31,773 bases of DNA from UBA2093 sp044340485 (GCA_044340485.1 JBIITN010000019.1:1-31773), one strand, 5' to 3'. Shown: positions 15,205 to 23,724, numbered from the stretch's first letter. The notes: generated by a model not told the origin, from the letters alone. Numbers and translations are program-made.

Positions 15205-17795
15205 ATTGTTATACGTGACACAGTGAAAAAGTTGGCGTTTGTGAACCACAACGTGTGTTTTGAACGCGAGGCAATGAGCGATTGTCCCCACGCATGAGTA
15301 TCGGGGATCACTGTCGTTGCTTTGTCAGTCGTCATTTTCACGAGGACGCCTCGAGCAGTGAGCCATAAGGCATCGTCTGTGCCTGCGATGCCACGCAGTG
15401 TGTCGACATCGGTGTTTGCTGCTACGAAACTGAATGTCCCTTTCGAAGAGATTCGGCCTATGTTTTGGCCTGCGATGTTGTTGACAAACCACAATGCGTT
15501 GTCGGGACCAAGGGTTAGCGACCGCGGCATCACGGTGCTTCTTCGAAACGTCTCCACCGACTGATTGGCACCAATTTTGGAGATTGATCCACCATCTACA
15601 TCTGCAAACCACAAGTGAGACTGTGCATCAAGTGTGATGAGGCCGGGATGATTGATGTTCTCAAGACGAACAAAATGAAATGTTTGAGTCGAAGAGAAAA
15701 ACGCCACGTATGACACAGCATTTCTGCCACCCGTTACCACCAGGTGTCGTTCTCGTGGTGAAAATGCAATGGATGTTGTTGAGAGTAGTTGTGGATGCGC
15801 GAAATAATCGATCGATGTCGGAGTGATTCGTGCGAGTCGTTCGGGTTGTTGTAGCAACATCCAGTAGGTCCCTACATCGTCTTCTGTCATAGCGATTGGA
15901 ATGCCGTCGATGATCCGTTGCGTCTGAGATCCGTCAGAGGCGATACGCGTGACGGAACGCTGCGATCCGACTCGTAACCAAACTGCATCGTCCTTATCTA
16001 CATGCAAAAGATGTGGTGGCGCAGAAAACTCTGCCATCACCGTGGGTGTTATCAGGGCGTCGTTCGTGGGGCTCGTTGTCTGTGTCGTTCCGGAGGTTGT
16101 GCTGGATGTTGGAGCCTGTTGCGGTTGAGGACTTACGGCCGGATTTTCACCTTGTTCAGTGTTTATTGGCAGTGTGTTGTTAGCGATTCGGTCACGATTG
16201 TCCTCAGGTTGTTGGTTATCGATGTCCGTTGAGGGTGTTGTGGAAACTTCGACGGCGGGAATTACGACATCAGTGGATCGGTATCGCTCTTGTTCGTAGG
16301 CCACAATGTGACGTCGCAGCACACTGTTTATCTCTAGCTTTTTCATGTTGTATGAGCGCGAAAAGACCTTGACTTTATTTTCATCCATGATGGAGACGTC
16401 ACTAGTTGTTCGTTTGTCAATAATCAAACTGTGCCCTGACTGAATTTCAACGTCAGCGATGTCAGAAGTAATTGCGATAGAGGCAGATGCTGCAACATCT
16501 GTACGGAAACGTAATCCTGATTGTCGGATAGACAGCACTGGACCTGCTGATTTTTTGGATGCGCCTGGGTGCTGTGGGCGTGCGAAGACTCCGCGCAAAT
16601 GCACCGATGCAACCTCAGGCTGAGACACAGTGAGAAGCACGGGGGGCGGTAGCACGGTAAGAGAGGAGGCAATGACCCGAACGTCGAATGACTCGATGGA
16701 AGATGGAATGCGAACTCGGGTCAAGACGGGCGCGGTGCCATCTTTACTCACCATGACCTCAATACCGTTGTTCTCGTGGGGTCCATGATGAAGAGTGGTG
16801 ACAACTCCATCTTCTGTTGTGATTTCAAGACCAACTTCGCCATAGCGCGACAATGTCACGAGCGAAACAGTCACTTTGTCATCGTTGCGTGATTCTCCAG
16901 ATTGATCGTTGCACGTCGCACATTGAAAAGGGCCTGAACGTGCGCGCATGGGGGTCAGCTCTATTGATCCGGTAGAACCCGTCCAGTGCAGTTGTGTGTC
17001 TGTTGACCTCACAACGTTGTCATTTGATGATTGTCGTGGATGATACGACCAGCTTTCATCAAATGCATTGACATCGATGTAGTTCTCTATGTTCGGATAA
17101 TTGTTGTCATATACGTGAATACGCCATCCATCATTCGTAGCTGACACTGCATATGGCGTCAGCGAGTGTCCCATTCCCTTGTCGTAGAGAGCAAGTGTGT
17201 ACCCAGCAGACGAAGAAAGTCCTTGTATGAGTTCGTTCACGATGTCGGATGGAGACCGTGTACGAGATTCCCGCGCAACGCTTGTTATTTCATCGGTGAA
17301 TTGTGTCGCCCACCAGTATGTAATTTCATTTTCAAGAATCTTGTTTCCTCTTGATAACTGCGACGCGGTATTCAGTGATGTATCAAAGTCGTGTGGTTGA
17401 GCGAGATCGATAAACATCCGTTCACTAAGTGTGGCCATTCCTTCGCATCGCCCACCAGTAAGGGCTGCATTCCATTCGTCAATTAAGTGCAGTGTGCGCG
17501 GTGTGGGCACACAGATGCGTTCTGATCCCGGTCGGCACACGACTGAATGCCCAAACATGGTTACTAGCATCTGTACATCAACAGTGCTGTGTGGTTGGGT
17601 GGTGTCATTCCAGTTAGCAAAGGAGAATCCGTCTTGTGACACGTCAAATCCATCATCGACACATAGTTCATAAGCACATGAAATGAACGTGTGCAGGGAA
17701 GCTTCTTTGTTGTGTGCAGCACGGTTTGGTACGCAACCAGCAGATAGCGCCAGAAGTAAAAGAATTCTCAGTCCATGTCGCAACACGCGCAACAT
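15201..17795 (-). CDS. Large predicted lipoprotein with papain-like cysteine domain and Vgb-like beta-propeller
   Basis: An 864-residue exported protein. The N-terminus LRHGLRILLLLALSAGC is a signal peptide with a possible lipobox ending at Cys21. A first domain (about 30-240) has Cys117 in GGRCEGMATL, His210 in GMGHSLTPYAV and Asp230-Asn231-Asn232 in VYDNNYP, the order and spacing of a papain-like Cys-His-Asp/Asn triad. Beta-rich sequence follows, then a Ser/Thr/Pro/Gln-rich linker (about 540-590). The end (about 590-864) has repeats such as LTLGPDNALWFVNN, LDAQSHLWFADVDGGSISKI and GTDDALWLT, like streptogramin-lyase beta-propellers. ATG 17795 is chosen over TTG 17816 because TACGTT lies 6 nt before it. 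No named full-length relative is recognised. Confidence 0.85.
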   Translation of the reverse strand: MLRVLRHGLRILLLLALSAGCVPNRAAHNKEASLHTFISCAYELCVDDGFDVSQDGFSFANWNDTTQPHSTVDVQMLVTMFGHSVVCRPGSERICVPTPRTLHLIDEWNAALTGGRCEGMATLSERMFIDLAQPHDFDTSLNTASQLSRGNKILENEITYWWATQFTDEITSVARESRTRSPSDIVNELIQGLSSSAGYTLALYDKGMGHSLTPYAVSATNDGWRIHVYDNNYPNIENYIDVNAFDESWSYHPRQSSNDNVVRSTDTQLHWTGSTGSIELTPMRARSGPFQCATCNDQSGESRNDDKVTVSLVTLSRYGEVGLEITTEDGVVTTLHHGPHENNGIEVMVSKDGTAPVLTRVRIPSSIESFDVRVIASSLTVLPPPVLLTVSQPEVASVHLRGVFARPQHPGASKKSAGPVLSIRQSGLRFRTDVAASASIAITSDIADVEIQSGHSLIIDKRTTSDVSIMDENKVKVFSRSYNMKKLEINSVLRRHIVAYEQERYRSTDVVIPAVEVSTTPSTDIDNQQPEDNRDRIANNTLPINTEQGENPAVSPQPQQAPTSSTTSGTTQTTSPTNDALITPTVMAEFSAPPHLLHVDKDDAVWLRVGSQRSVTRIASDGSQTQRIIDGIPIAMTEDDVGTYWMLLQQPERLARITPTSIDYFAHPQLLSTTSIAFSPRERHLVVTGGRNAVSYVAFFSSTQTFHFVRLENINHPGLITLDAQSHLWFADVDGGSISKIGANQSVETFRRSTVMPRSLTLGPDNALWFVNNIAGQNIGRISSKGTFSFVAANTDVDTLRGIAGTDDALWLTARGVLVKMTTDKATTVIPDTHAWGQSLIASRSKHTLWFTNANFFTVSRITM

Positions 17796-17801
17796 GGTCT
17801 G

Positions 17802-17807
17802 AACGTA
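17802..17807 (-). promoter_or_regulatory. -10 hexamer TACGTT, leaderless promoter of the lipoprotein gene
   Basis: TACGTT is followed by 6 nt and ATG 17795, which decides between this ATG and the upstream TTG 17816. Confidence 0.48.
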
Positions 17808-17838
17808 GTAAAACAAGGTGTGTGAGTAACCCGACAGG

Positions 17839-18648
17839 ATGTTTGTGATGTCAGAGGCGCCTTCGCTGTCAATGGCGCGTCAGAAAATCTTGGTCATCAC
17901 TGTTGTTGGCTTGGCTGCTGGTTTCTTGTCGGGAGTGTTTGGAGTGGGTGGTGGCATTCTCATCGCGCCGGGTCTTGTGTTTTTGGCAAAAATGGATCAT
18001 CGTCGTGCCTACGGAACATCGTTAGCGGCAGTTCTTCCCATTGCGTTATCCAGCATGATTACGTATTGGGCCCAGGATCACATTGATTGGCCGGTGATGG
18101 TGTGCTTGACGACGGGAGCAATTGTCGGCGCGCTGATCGGCACTTATTTTTTGAACGTGGTTTCGCAGAGCGCGTTGGCCTTCGGTTTTTCAGCGATCCT
18201 CGTGTTATCTGCGGTGCGCCTATTTTTCGAAGGCGAGGGAGATAGTCGATCACCATTGACGTTCTGGGGGATCGTCTTGCTCGTTGTGATCGGTTTGATC
18301 TCAGGAATTTTGGCAGGGCTTCTTGGAGTGGGCGGTGGAATCATCATGGTGCCAGCGATGTTGGTGTTCTTTTCTATTCCCTCCATTGTTGCCAAAGGCA
18401 CCTCTTTGGCAGTGATTGTGCCCACAGCTCTGATGGGAACCATTCGAAATCGTTCAAATAAGAACGTTGACATTCCAGCAGCGGTCATTATTGGGCTATC
18501 TGGCATCGCGGCAGCAGTTGCTGGGGCATGGTTTTCAACCCGATTGTCAGACACAACGTCAAATGTGTTGTTCGCCTGTTTGATGCTCGCGGTGGCCTCG
18601 AAGCTTCTGTGGCAAGAAAGGGGACGATTTTCCACTAGAACTAAGTAA
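17839..18648 (+). CDS. TSUP-family (TauE/SafE-like) membrane exporter
   Basis: A membrane protein of about 269 residues with around eight helices. The family duplication is visible as GVFGVGGGILIAPGLVFL near the N-terminus and GLLGVGGGIIMVPAML near the middle. TSUP proteins move sulfite, sulfonates or other small organic anions; the substrate here is unknown. Its stop overlaps the next start as TAATG, so it heads a coupled operon with an SDR and a molybdenum hydroxylase, which may act on the exported or a related compound. The start is not certain: ATG 17839 has TAACCC 6 nt upstream, while ATG 17848 has AGGA at a plausible distance. Confidence 0.9.
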   Translation: MFVMSEAPSLSMARQKILVITVVGLAAGFLSGVFGVGGGILIAPGLVFLAKMDHRRAYGTSLAAVLPIALSSMITYWAQDHIDWPVMVCLTTGAIVGALIGTYFLNVVSQSALAFGFSAILVLSAVRLFFEGEGDSRSPLTFWGIVLLVVIGLISGILAGLLGVGGGIIMVPAMLVFFSIPSIVAKGTSLAVIVPTALMGTIRNRSNKNVDIPAAVIIGLSGIAAAVAGAWFSTRLSDTTSNVLFACLMLAVASKLLWQERGRFSTRTK

Positions 18649-19406
18649 TGAGTGGAAATCGTTTAGCTGGGAAAGTCGCATTAATTAGCGGCGGTGCCCG
18701 TGGCATGGGGGCTGTTGAAGCCGAGTTGTTTGTGTCAGAGGGTGCATCTGTCGTCATCACCGACGTACGAGAAACAGAGGGAACCGAGACGGCAAAGCGC
18801 ATTTCGCCCGATGGTTCAAGGTGTGTATTTATGCGTCACGACGTGACAAATGAATTGGATTGGGACATCGTTGTGTCAAAGACAGTTCAAACATTTGGTC
18901 GTTTAGACATTCTCATCAACAACGCCGGCATCTTTGAGTCGGGAACAATGCTCGATACAAAGCTTGACGACTTCAAGCGCACCACAGAGATCAATCAATA
19001 CGGTGTGTTTCTTGGTATGAAGGCGGTAGCCGAAGTGATGATGACGCAAAAATCTGGTTCGATTATCAACTTGTCGTCTATCGCTGGGTTGCAAGGCACG
19101 CCCGGGTTTATTGCATATGGTGCAAGCAAGTGGGCGGTGCGTGGCATGAGCCGTTCAGCTGCAAAAGAGTTTGCGCCCTTTGGTATTCGGGTGAACTCCA
19201 TTCATCCAGGCCTCATTAACACCCTGATGTTGAAGACCATTGACGACCTTGGCGGAGGAATTCGTGAAGGACTTCCAGAGACTATTCCGCTCGGACGAGA
19301 AGGTGATCCACTGGAAATAGCGCGCATGGCTCTTTTTTTGGCGAGCGACGAGAGTTCGTATGCAACTGGTGGCGAATTTGTTGTAGATGGTGGACGGACA
19401 GCCTGA
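18648..19406 (+). CDS. Classical SDR oxidoreductase
   Basis: A 252-residue NAD(P)-dependent dehydrogenase with all classical motifs: cofactor loop SGGARGMG, HDVTNELDW for the adenine pocket, NNAG, LSS and YGASK as the catalytic Ser-Tyr-Lys, HPG, and a C-terminal YATGGEFVVDGG. The Asp in VVITDVRE after the second strand favours NAD(H) over NADP(H). Close-looking relatives are hydroxysteroid or cyclic-alcohol dehydrogenases, but the substrate is open. It overlaps the TSUP gene (TAATG) and the molybdenum hydroxylase gene (TGATG), so all three are very likely made together. Confidence 0.93.
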   Translation: MSGNRLAGKVALISGGARGMGAVEAELFVSEGASVVITDVRETEGTETAKRISPDGSRCVFMRHDVTNELDWDIVVSKTVQTFGRLDILINNAGIFESGTMLDTKLDDFKRTTEINQYGVFLGMKAVAEVMMTQKSGSIINLSSIAGLQGTPGFIAYGASKWAVRGMSRSAAKEFAPFGIRVNSIHPGLINTLMLKTIDDLGGGIREGLPETIPLGREGDPLEIARMALFLASDESSYATGGEFVVDGGRTA

Positions 19407-21655
19407 TGAGTATTTTAGGAACACGTGTTGCACGCATCGAAGACCCGCGTTTTCTGACGGGGCAGGGAACATACATCGACAATGTCGCATTGCCCGGTGC
19501 AGTGTGGCTGACATATGTGCGCTCCACAGTTGCTCACGGTGAGATTACAAACATCGACATCAGTGACGCAGCAGTGATGCCAGGTGTTGTCGCAGTGTGG
19601 ACGGCAGAGGAACTTGGCATGCCTTTGGCTAACCCTTTCCATCCGATGATGAATCAAGAATTCAAGCGTCCGTATTTGGCGTCTGGTCGTGTTCGCTATG
19701 TTGGCGAGCCTGTCGCGGTCGTGATTTCAGAAACAAAAGCGCAAGGAACAGATGCTGCCGAGCGTGTGATTGTTGACTATGACACGTTGCCGGTGGTGCT
19801 TGATCTCGACGATGCTTTCACCGATCGGGTGCTGCTTCATCCAGAAGCAGGAACCAATACGATCATGACGTTTGATCACGGTGGAACTGACGACATTTTC
19901 GACGGATGTGACGTTGTCATTGAACTAACAATCGAAAACCAAAAAGTTGCGCCCGTTCCAATGGAAGTACGTGCGGCAGCAGCAACGTGGGATGGAACTC
20001 GACTGACCCAATACACCTGCAGTCAGGGAACGCATGGCGCACGCGATGGTTTAGCGATTGCACTGGGATTAGATCCCGAAAATGTTCGCTCTATTACCCC
20101 AGATGTCGGTGGCGGCTTCGGTGCAAAGAACGGCATCTATCCCGAAGAAGTGATGGTCGGCTGGATTGCGATGAAGTTGAATCGCCCTGTGCGTTGGACC
20201 GAGACCCGCAGCGAAAACATGCTGACAATGGGTCATGGTCGCGGACAACGCCAGCGTGTGAAGTTGGGTGGTACTCGAGATGGTCGTTTCACTGCCTATC
20301 GACTGCACGTGATGCAAGATTCCGGCGCGTATGGTCGTATCGGTGCATTCTTGCCAATCATGACTCGTCTCATGTTGGCTGGCGTGTACGACATTGAACG
20401 TCTGCAATTCCAGTCCTATTCAGTAGTCACAAATACTGCGCCATTAGAGGCGTTTCGTGGCGCGGGTCGTCCGGAAGCAACAGCTGCAATTGAACGCATC
20501 ATTGATGAGTATGCGGTCGCATGTGGAATGGATCCTGGTGAGGTGCGCCGTAAGAACTACATCAAGCCGTCTGCGTTCCCACTTGAAACGGCAACTGGTG
20601 CGAAATACGACTCAGGTGAATATGAAAAATCACTTGATATGGCATTGAGTGCTGCCGGATACGAGCAATTGCGACAAGAACAACGCGAACGTCGTGAACG
20701 GGGAGACGTTGTTCAACTCGGCATTGGCATATCCACGTACGTGGAGACCACAAACCCGATGGGTTCTGGAGATTATGGAGCGGTGGAAATAACGGCCGAC
20801 GGTGGTGCGATTATTCGCACAGGTTCCTCATCTCATGGTCAGGGTCATCACACGGTGTGGGCGATGATCGTGTCCGAAGCAACGGGAATTCCATACGACA
20901 AGATTGAGTTCCATTTTGGAGATTCCGATGACATTCCACGAGGTGGTGGAACAGGTGGATCGCGTTCGTTGCAGGTTGGCGGTACTGCAGTAAAGAACGC
21001 AGCAGAGATGGTGGTGTCACAAGCGCTACAACGTGCGGCGGATCTTCTTGAAGCTGCCGTTGAAGACATTCAACTTGATGTTGTACGAGGCGTATTTCAT
21101 GTAGTGGGGTCACCTCAACCATCAAAAACATGGTCAGACGTTGTGGCCGCCGATGCTCAAGTGTTGCAAGCAGAAAATGACTTCACGCCTGAAGCGCCAA
21201 CCTTTCCCTTTGGTTCTCACGTGAGCGTCGTTGAGGTTGACACCGAGACTGGTTCGGTGGCAATTCGTCGTCACATTGCGTGTGATGATGCGGGAACAAT
21301 CATTAATCCGTTGATTGTTGATGGTCAGGTCCACGGTGGGTTGGCACAAGGTATTGCACAGGCGCTGTTAGAAGAAGTGTTGTTTGATGAAGAGGGCAAC
21401 CCAATTACTTCGAACCTTGCTGATTACGCATGTATTTCTGCTGCCGAGTTGCCATCATTTGAACGTATCCCGATGGAAACACCCACACATCGAAATCCGC
21501 TTGGTGCAAAAGGAATTGGCGAAGCGGGAACTATCGGTGCAACACCAGCTGTTCACAACGCTGTGGTTGACGCAATTCGTCACCTTGGTATTTGCCACGT
21601 CGACATGCCATGCACACCGCATCGTGTGTGGAATGCAATACAAACCACTCGTTAA
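19406..21655 (+). CDS. Xanthine dehydrogenase/CoxL-family molybdopterin-binding catalytic subunit
   Basis: A 749-residue large subunit of the molybdenum hydroxylase family. The N-terminal a/b hammerhead domain begins GTRVARIEDPRFLTGQGTY; the molybdopterin-binding part has PDVGGGFGAKNG, EAFRGAGRPEA, the GSSSHGQGHHT segment and GAKGIGEAGTIGA with the catalytic Glu706. The active-site loop reads AFRGAGRPE and lacks the cysteine motif of form I CO dehydrogenase, so it is probably a hydroxylase of another organic substrate. Iron-sulfur (CoxS-like) and FAD (CoxM-like) partner genes are not adjacent in this window. The start is coupled to the SDR stop. Confidence 0.92.
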   Translation: MSILGTRVARIEDPRFLTGQGTYIDNVALPGAVWLTYVRSTVAHGEITNIDISDAAVMPGVVAVWTAEELGMPLANPFHPMMNQEFKRPYLASGRVRYVGEPVAVVISETKAQGTDAAERVIVDYDTLPVVLDLDDAFTDRVLLHPEAGTNTIMTFDHGGTDDIFDGCDVVIELTIENQKVAPVPMEVRAAAATWDGTRLTQYTCSQGTHGARDGLAIALGLDPENVRSITPDVGGGFGAKNGIYPEEVMVGWIAMKLNRPVRWTETRSENMLTMGHGRGQRQRVKLGGTRDGRFTAYRLHVMQDSGAYGRIGAFLPIMTRLMLAGVYDIERLQFQSYSVVTNTAPLEAFRGAGRPEATAAIERIIDEYAVACGMDPGEVRRKNYIKPSAFPLETATGAKYDSGEYEKSLDMALSAAGYEQLRQEQRERRERGDVVQLGIGISTYVETTNPMGSGDYGAVEITADGGAIIRTGSSSHGQGHHTVWAMIVSEATGIPYDKIEFHFGDSDDIPRGGGTGGSRSLQVGGTAVKNAAEMVVSQALQRAADLLEAAVEDIQLDVVRGVFHVVGSPQPSKTWSDVVAADAQVLQAENDFTPEAPTFPFGSHVSVVEVDTETGSVAIRRHIACDDAGTIINPLIVDGQVHGGLAQGIAQALLEEVLFDEEGNPITSNLADYACISAAELPSFERIPMETPTHRNPLGAKGIGEAGTIGATPAVHNAVVDAIRHLGICHVDMPCTPHRVWNAIQTTR

Positions 21656-21683
21656 CAAAAAGCACGACGGAATCGCTGCCGTC
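21656..21683 (-). terminator. Possible Rho-independent terminator of the NUDIX gene
   Basis: On the minus strand GACGG (21683-21679) pairs with CCGTC (21670-21666) over an 8-nt loop, and after GTGC a run of five T follows. The stem is only 5 bp, so it is weak. Confidence 0.4.
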
Positions 21684-22186
21684 TAATCGATCAGGGTCTG
21701 TTCAACAGTTTTGCGTAACTCTGGCCACGCCGACTTCAAGCCTGGATGCAGGTCATATGAGTCGATGTCATCGATTGTCACCCAATGCAGCGCATCAGTT
21801 TCGGCATTTGCCGCAAATGCGCCAGCGTCGGAATAGGTATGTGCAATGACCGTGTCGTATTTCCAAGTTCCATGGTCGGCCGAAAAGATCGCCTTGAATT
21901 CCATTGCGTTTGGATCAATTCCGGCTTCTTCATTTGCTTCACGTGCAGCGGCAACAATTGAGTCCTCGTGAGAGTCGAGTGCTCCACCAGGAAGCGCCCA
22001 TGTGCCACCACCGTGCACCCATGCAGCGCGAAGTTGCAAGAGCACCTCAGGCTGTTCGCGGTCCCGACGAATGAGCAACAGCCCAGCTGCCCCGTGCAGA
22101 CCCCAATGCTGTTGTCCGCATTGACAAAATACCCACCCATCACCATCACGAAATGCCACGCAGTAATCATCGCACAGATGATTCAT
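21683..22186 (-). CDS. NUDIX hydrolase
   Basis: A 167-residue NUDIX pyrophosphohydrolase with a perfect box GALDSHEDSIVAAAREANEEAGI (G-x5-E-x7-REUxEExGU). An N-terminal stretch with Cys residues, FCQCGQQHWGLHGAAGLLL, leads into the fold. The substrate could be an oxidised nucleotide, a nucleotide sugar or another diphosphate; the sequence does not decide. ATG 22186 is the only good start; no ribosome binding site and no clean TANNNT hexamer precede it. It diverges from a NUDIX-like DUF4916 gene across about 90 bp, with a weak hairpin terminator just downstream. Confidence 0.92.
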   Translation of the reverse strand: MNHLCDDYCVAFRDGDGWVFCQCGQQHWGLHGAAGLLLIRRDREQPEVLLQLRAAWVHGGGTWALPGGALDSHEDSIVAAAREANEEAGIDPNAMEFKAIFSADHGTWKYDTVIAHTYSDAGAFAANAETDALHWVTIDDIDSYDLHPGLKSAWPELRKTVEQTLID

Positions 22187-22262
22187 CGTTGACTTTGCTC
22201 AATCACCGCCCAAGTGTCACAACGCGCTGATACACAAGATGTACTTTGCTTGTTGCAGCGTC

Positions 22263-22268
22263 TACATT
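22263..22268 (+). promoter_or_regulatory. -10 hexamer TACATT, leaderless promoter of the DUF4916 gene
   Basis: TACATT is followed by 7 nt and ATG 22276. Confidence 0.5.
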
Positions 22269-22275
22269 TGTGTGA

Positions 22276-22812
22276 ATGAGCGAGCAGACGGATACCAAGA
22301 ATCAGTGGTTGTCGCCTGAGGACATTGCAAATGTCCGAAATCAGGTGCCCATCATTTACGTTGACGCGGTTCCTGTCCGTACTGACCCCGATGGCATCGT
22401 CACCCATGTAGGCATGTTGTTGCGCCAAGCTGCCGATGGAAACATCAGCCGTATGGTGGTGTCGGGACGCGTGTTGCTGAACGAACGTATTCGCGATGCC
22501 TTGATTCGGCATTTGGAAAAGGATTTGGGACCTCTCGCGATGCCGCGAATCCCACCAGAACCTGCACCTTTTACAGTGATTGAGTATTTCCAAGATCCTT
22601 CAATCAGCGGGTTTTACGACCCGCGTCATCATGCAGTGAGCCTGGCATTTGTAGTGCCTGTCACCGGCGACTGCCAACCAACCCAACAAGCCCTTGATCT
22701 TGCGTGGTTTACTCCAGAACAAGCAGTGAGTGATCGCGTGCGTCGAGAGATGACAAGCGGACACGATCGTCTTATTCGTTTGGCTCTTGCCTCAGTTGGT
22801 CAATTGCCCTGA
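22276..22812 (+). CDS. NUDIX-like protein of the DUF4916 family
   Basis: A 178-residue protein related to the actinobacterial DUF4916 group: it opens WLSPEDIANVRNQVPIIYVDAVPVRTD and has VGMLLRQ. Its box position reads GRVLLNERIRDALIRHLEKDLG, keeping G-x5-E and the Arg. The catalytic REUxEE, however, is RHLEKD, with His in place of the first Glu and Lys-Asp in place of the Glu pair. The family itself is divergent here, so nucleotide pyrophosphatase activity is doubtful. ATG 22276 is supported by TACATT 7 nt upstream. The Nei2-like gene begins 14 bp after the stop on the same strand but with its own -10. Confidence 0.82.
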   Translation: MSEQTDTKNQWLSPEDIANVRNQVPIIYVDAVPVRTDPDGIVTHVGMLLRQAADGNISRMVVSGRVLLNERIRDALIRHLEKDLGPLAMPRIPPEPAPFTVIEYFQDPSISGFYDPRHHAVSLAFVVPVTGDCQPTQQALDLAWFTPEQAVSDRVRREMTSGHDRLIRLALASVGQLP

Positions 22813-22814
22813 AC

Positions 22815-22820
22815 TAACGT
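22815..22820 (+). promoter_or_regulatory. -10 hexamer TAACGT, leaderless promoter of the Nei2-like gene
   Basis: TAACGT is followed by 6 nt and GTG 22827. Its TAA is an in-frame stop, so the protein cannot begin further upstream. Confidence 0.48.
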
Positions 22821-22826
22821 GAGGGC

Positions 22827-23717
22827 GTGCGGATGCGTCAAACAGTTGCCCACTCGGCGGCAACAATACGCGCGTCCCTTGTAGGCAAAACAATCACGAA
22901 TTTTTCGTGCAACTGTGTTGACGGTCCGATGGTCTCAATTGGGTCGGCAGTGGAACAAGTTGATCCCGCGGGAAAGCATCTTGAGATTTTTTTTGATGAT
23001 GGGTTAATCCTCCATACCATCCCTCAGCGTCATGGTCGATGGGAAGTGTTTCACGCGGACCGCGTGCCTCGACGCATTGGGACACCAGACATCTTGATCG
23101 CAACATCAGAGTGGACCGCAGTCGCATACAAGATGAAGTTCTCAGAAACATATCGACTTCCCGATCCGCTTCGACACCCCCGCGCCGGTCGACGAGGTCC
23201 AGATCTACGTCTGACTAGCGCTGACTTGCATGAAGCAGCGTCGCGACTATTTCATTACAGCCAACCCGATGTTGTTGTTGCAGACGCCATGATGGATCCA
23301 CGGGTAATGGTAGGGATCGGCAACGTGTTGCGGTGTGAAGTGTTATGGGCGTGTGGTGTTCATCCGTGGGCATGCATTGGTGACTTGGCCGAATCTACGT
23401 GTCTCGATGTAGTGATGACTGCAGCCGGACTTGTACGAACGGTCAATGCCGACCCCACTTCTCCAGGTGTTTCATCGATGACCGGGGATCTGTCTGTGTA
23501 TGGCAGAAACGGTCAGTTGTGCTCTCGGTGTGCAGGGATTATTCGCCTCACCAAACACGGTGAATCAGAGCGCTTGTTGTTTTGGTGTCCTAGTTGCCAA
23601 GTGGCATTTGAACCAACGCCCATCATTGATGACTCAGATCCCATCGCGCGGGCAACCGACCCACATCCTGCAGCCACGCAATACTTGCGTGAGATCTTCC
23701 AAAGACGCAGCGCGTAA
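22827..23717 (+). CDS. Fpg/Nei-family protein lacking the catalytic Pro-Glu N-terminus
   Basis: A 296-residue Nei2-like protein. Members excise oxidised bases using the N-terminal proline (Pro2) as nucleophile and Glu3. Here the start aligns residue by residue with mycobacterial Nei2 (TVAHSAATIR against TVWHTAATLR), but positions 2-4 are Arg-Met-Arg instead of Pro-Glu-Gly. The rest is intact: Lys50 in GKHLEIFF, the helix-two-turn-helix region with MVGIGNVLRCEVLWACGVHP, and a zinc finger C-x2-C-x18-C-x2-C near the C-terminus. GTG 22827 is the first possible start, with an in-frame stop four codons upstream; ATG 22833 is an internal option. It may bind DNA without base excision. Confidence 0.88.
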   Translation: MRMRQTVAHSAATIRASLVGKTITNFSCNCVDGPMVSIGSAVEQVDPAGKHLEIFFDDGLILHTIPQRHGRWEVFHADRVPRRIGTPDILIATSEWTAVAYKMKFSETYRLPDPLRHPRAGRRGPDLRLTSADLHEAASRLFHYSQPDVVVADAMMDPRVMVGIGNVLRCEVLWACGVHPWACIGDLAESTCLDVVMTAAGLVRTVNADPTSPGVSSMTGDLSVYGRNGQLCSRCAGIIRLTKHGESERLLFWCPSCQVAFEPTPIIDDSDPIARATDPHPAATQYLREIFQRRSA

Positions 23718-23724
23718 GTACGTA

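Noticed and set aside
15205..15291. Longer version of the GNAT gene starting at 15291
   Set aside because: The extra N-terminal residues lie inside the lipoprotein gene and do not fit the GNAT fold; GTG 15204 overlapping the upstream stop is the natural start.
19406..21655. Aerobic CO dehydrogenase large subunit
   Set aside because: The active-site loop lacks the cysteine motif of form I CoxL and no CoxS/CoxM genes adjoin, so only the broader family is claimed.
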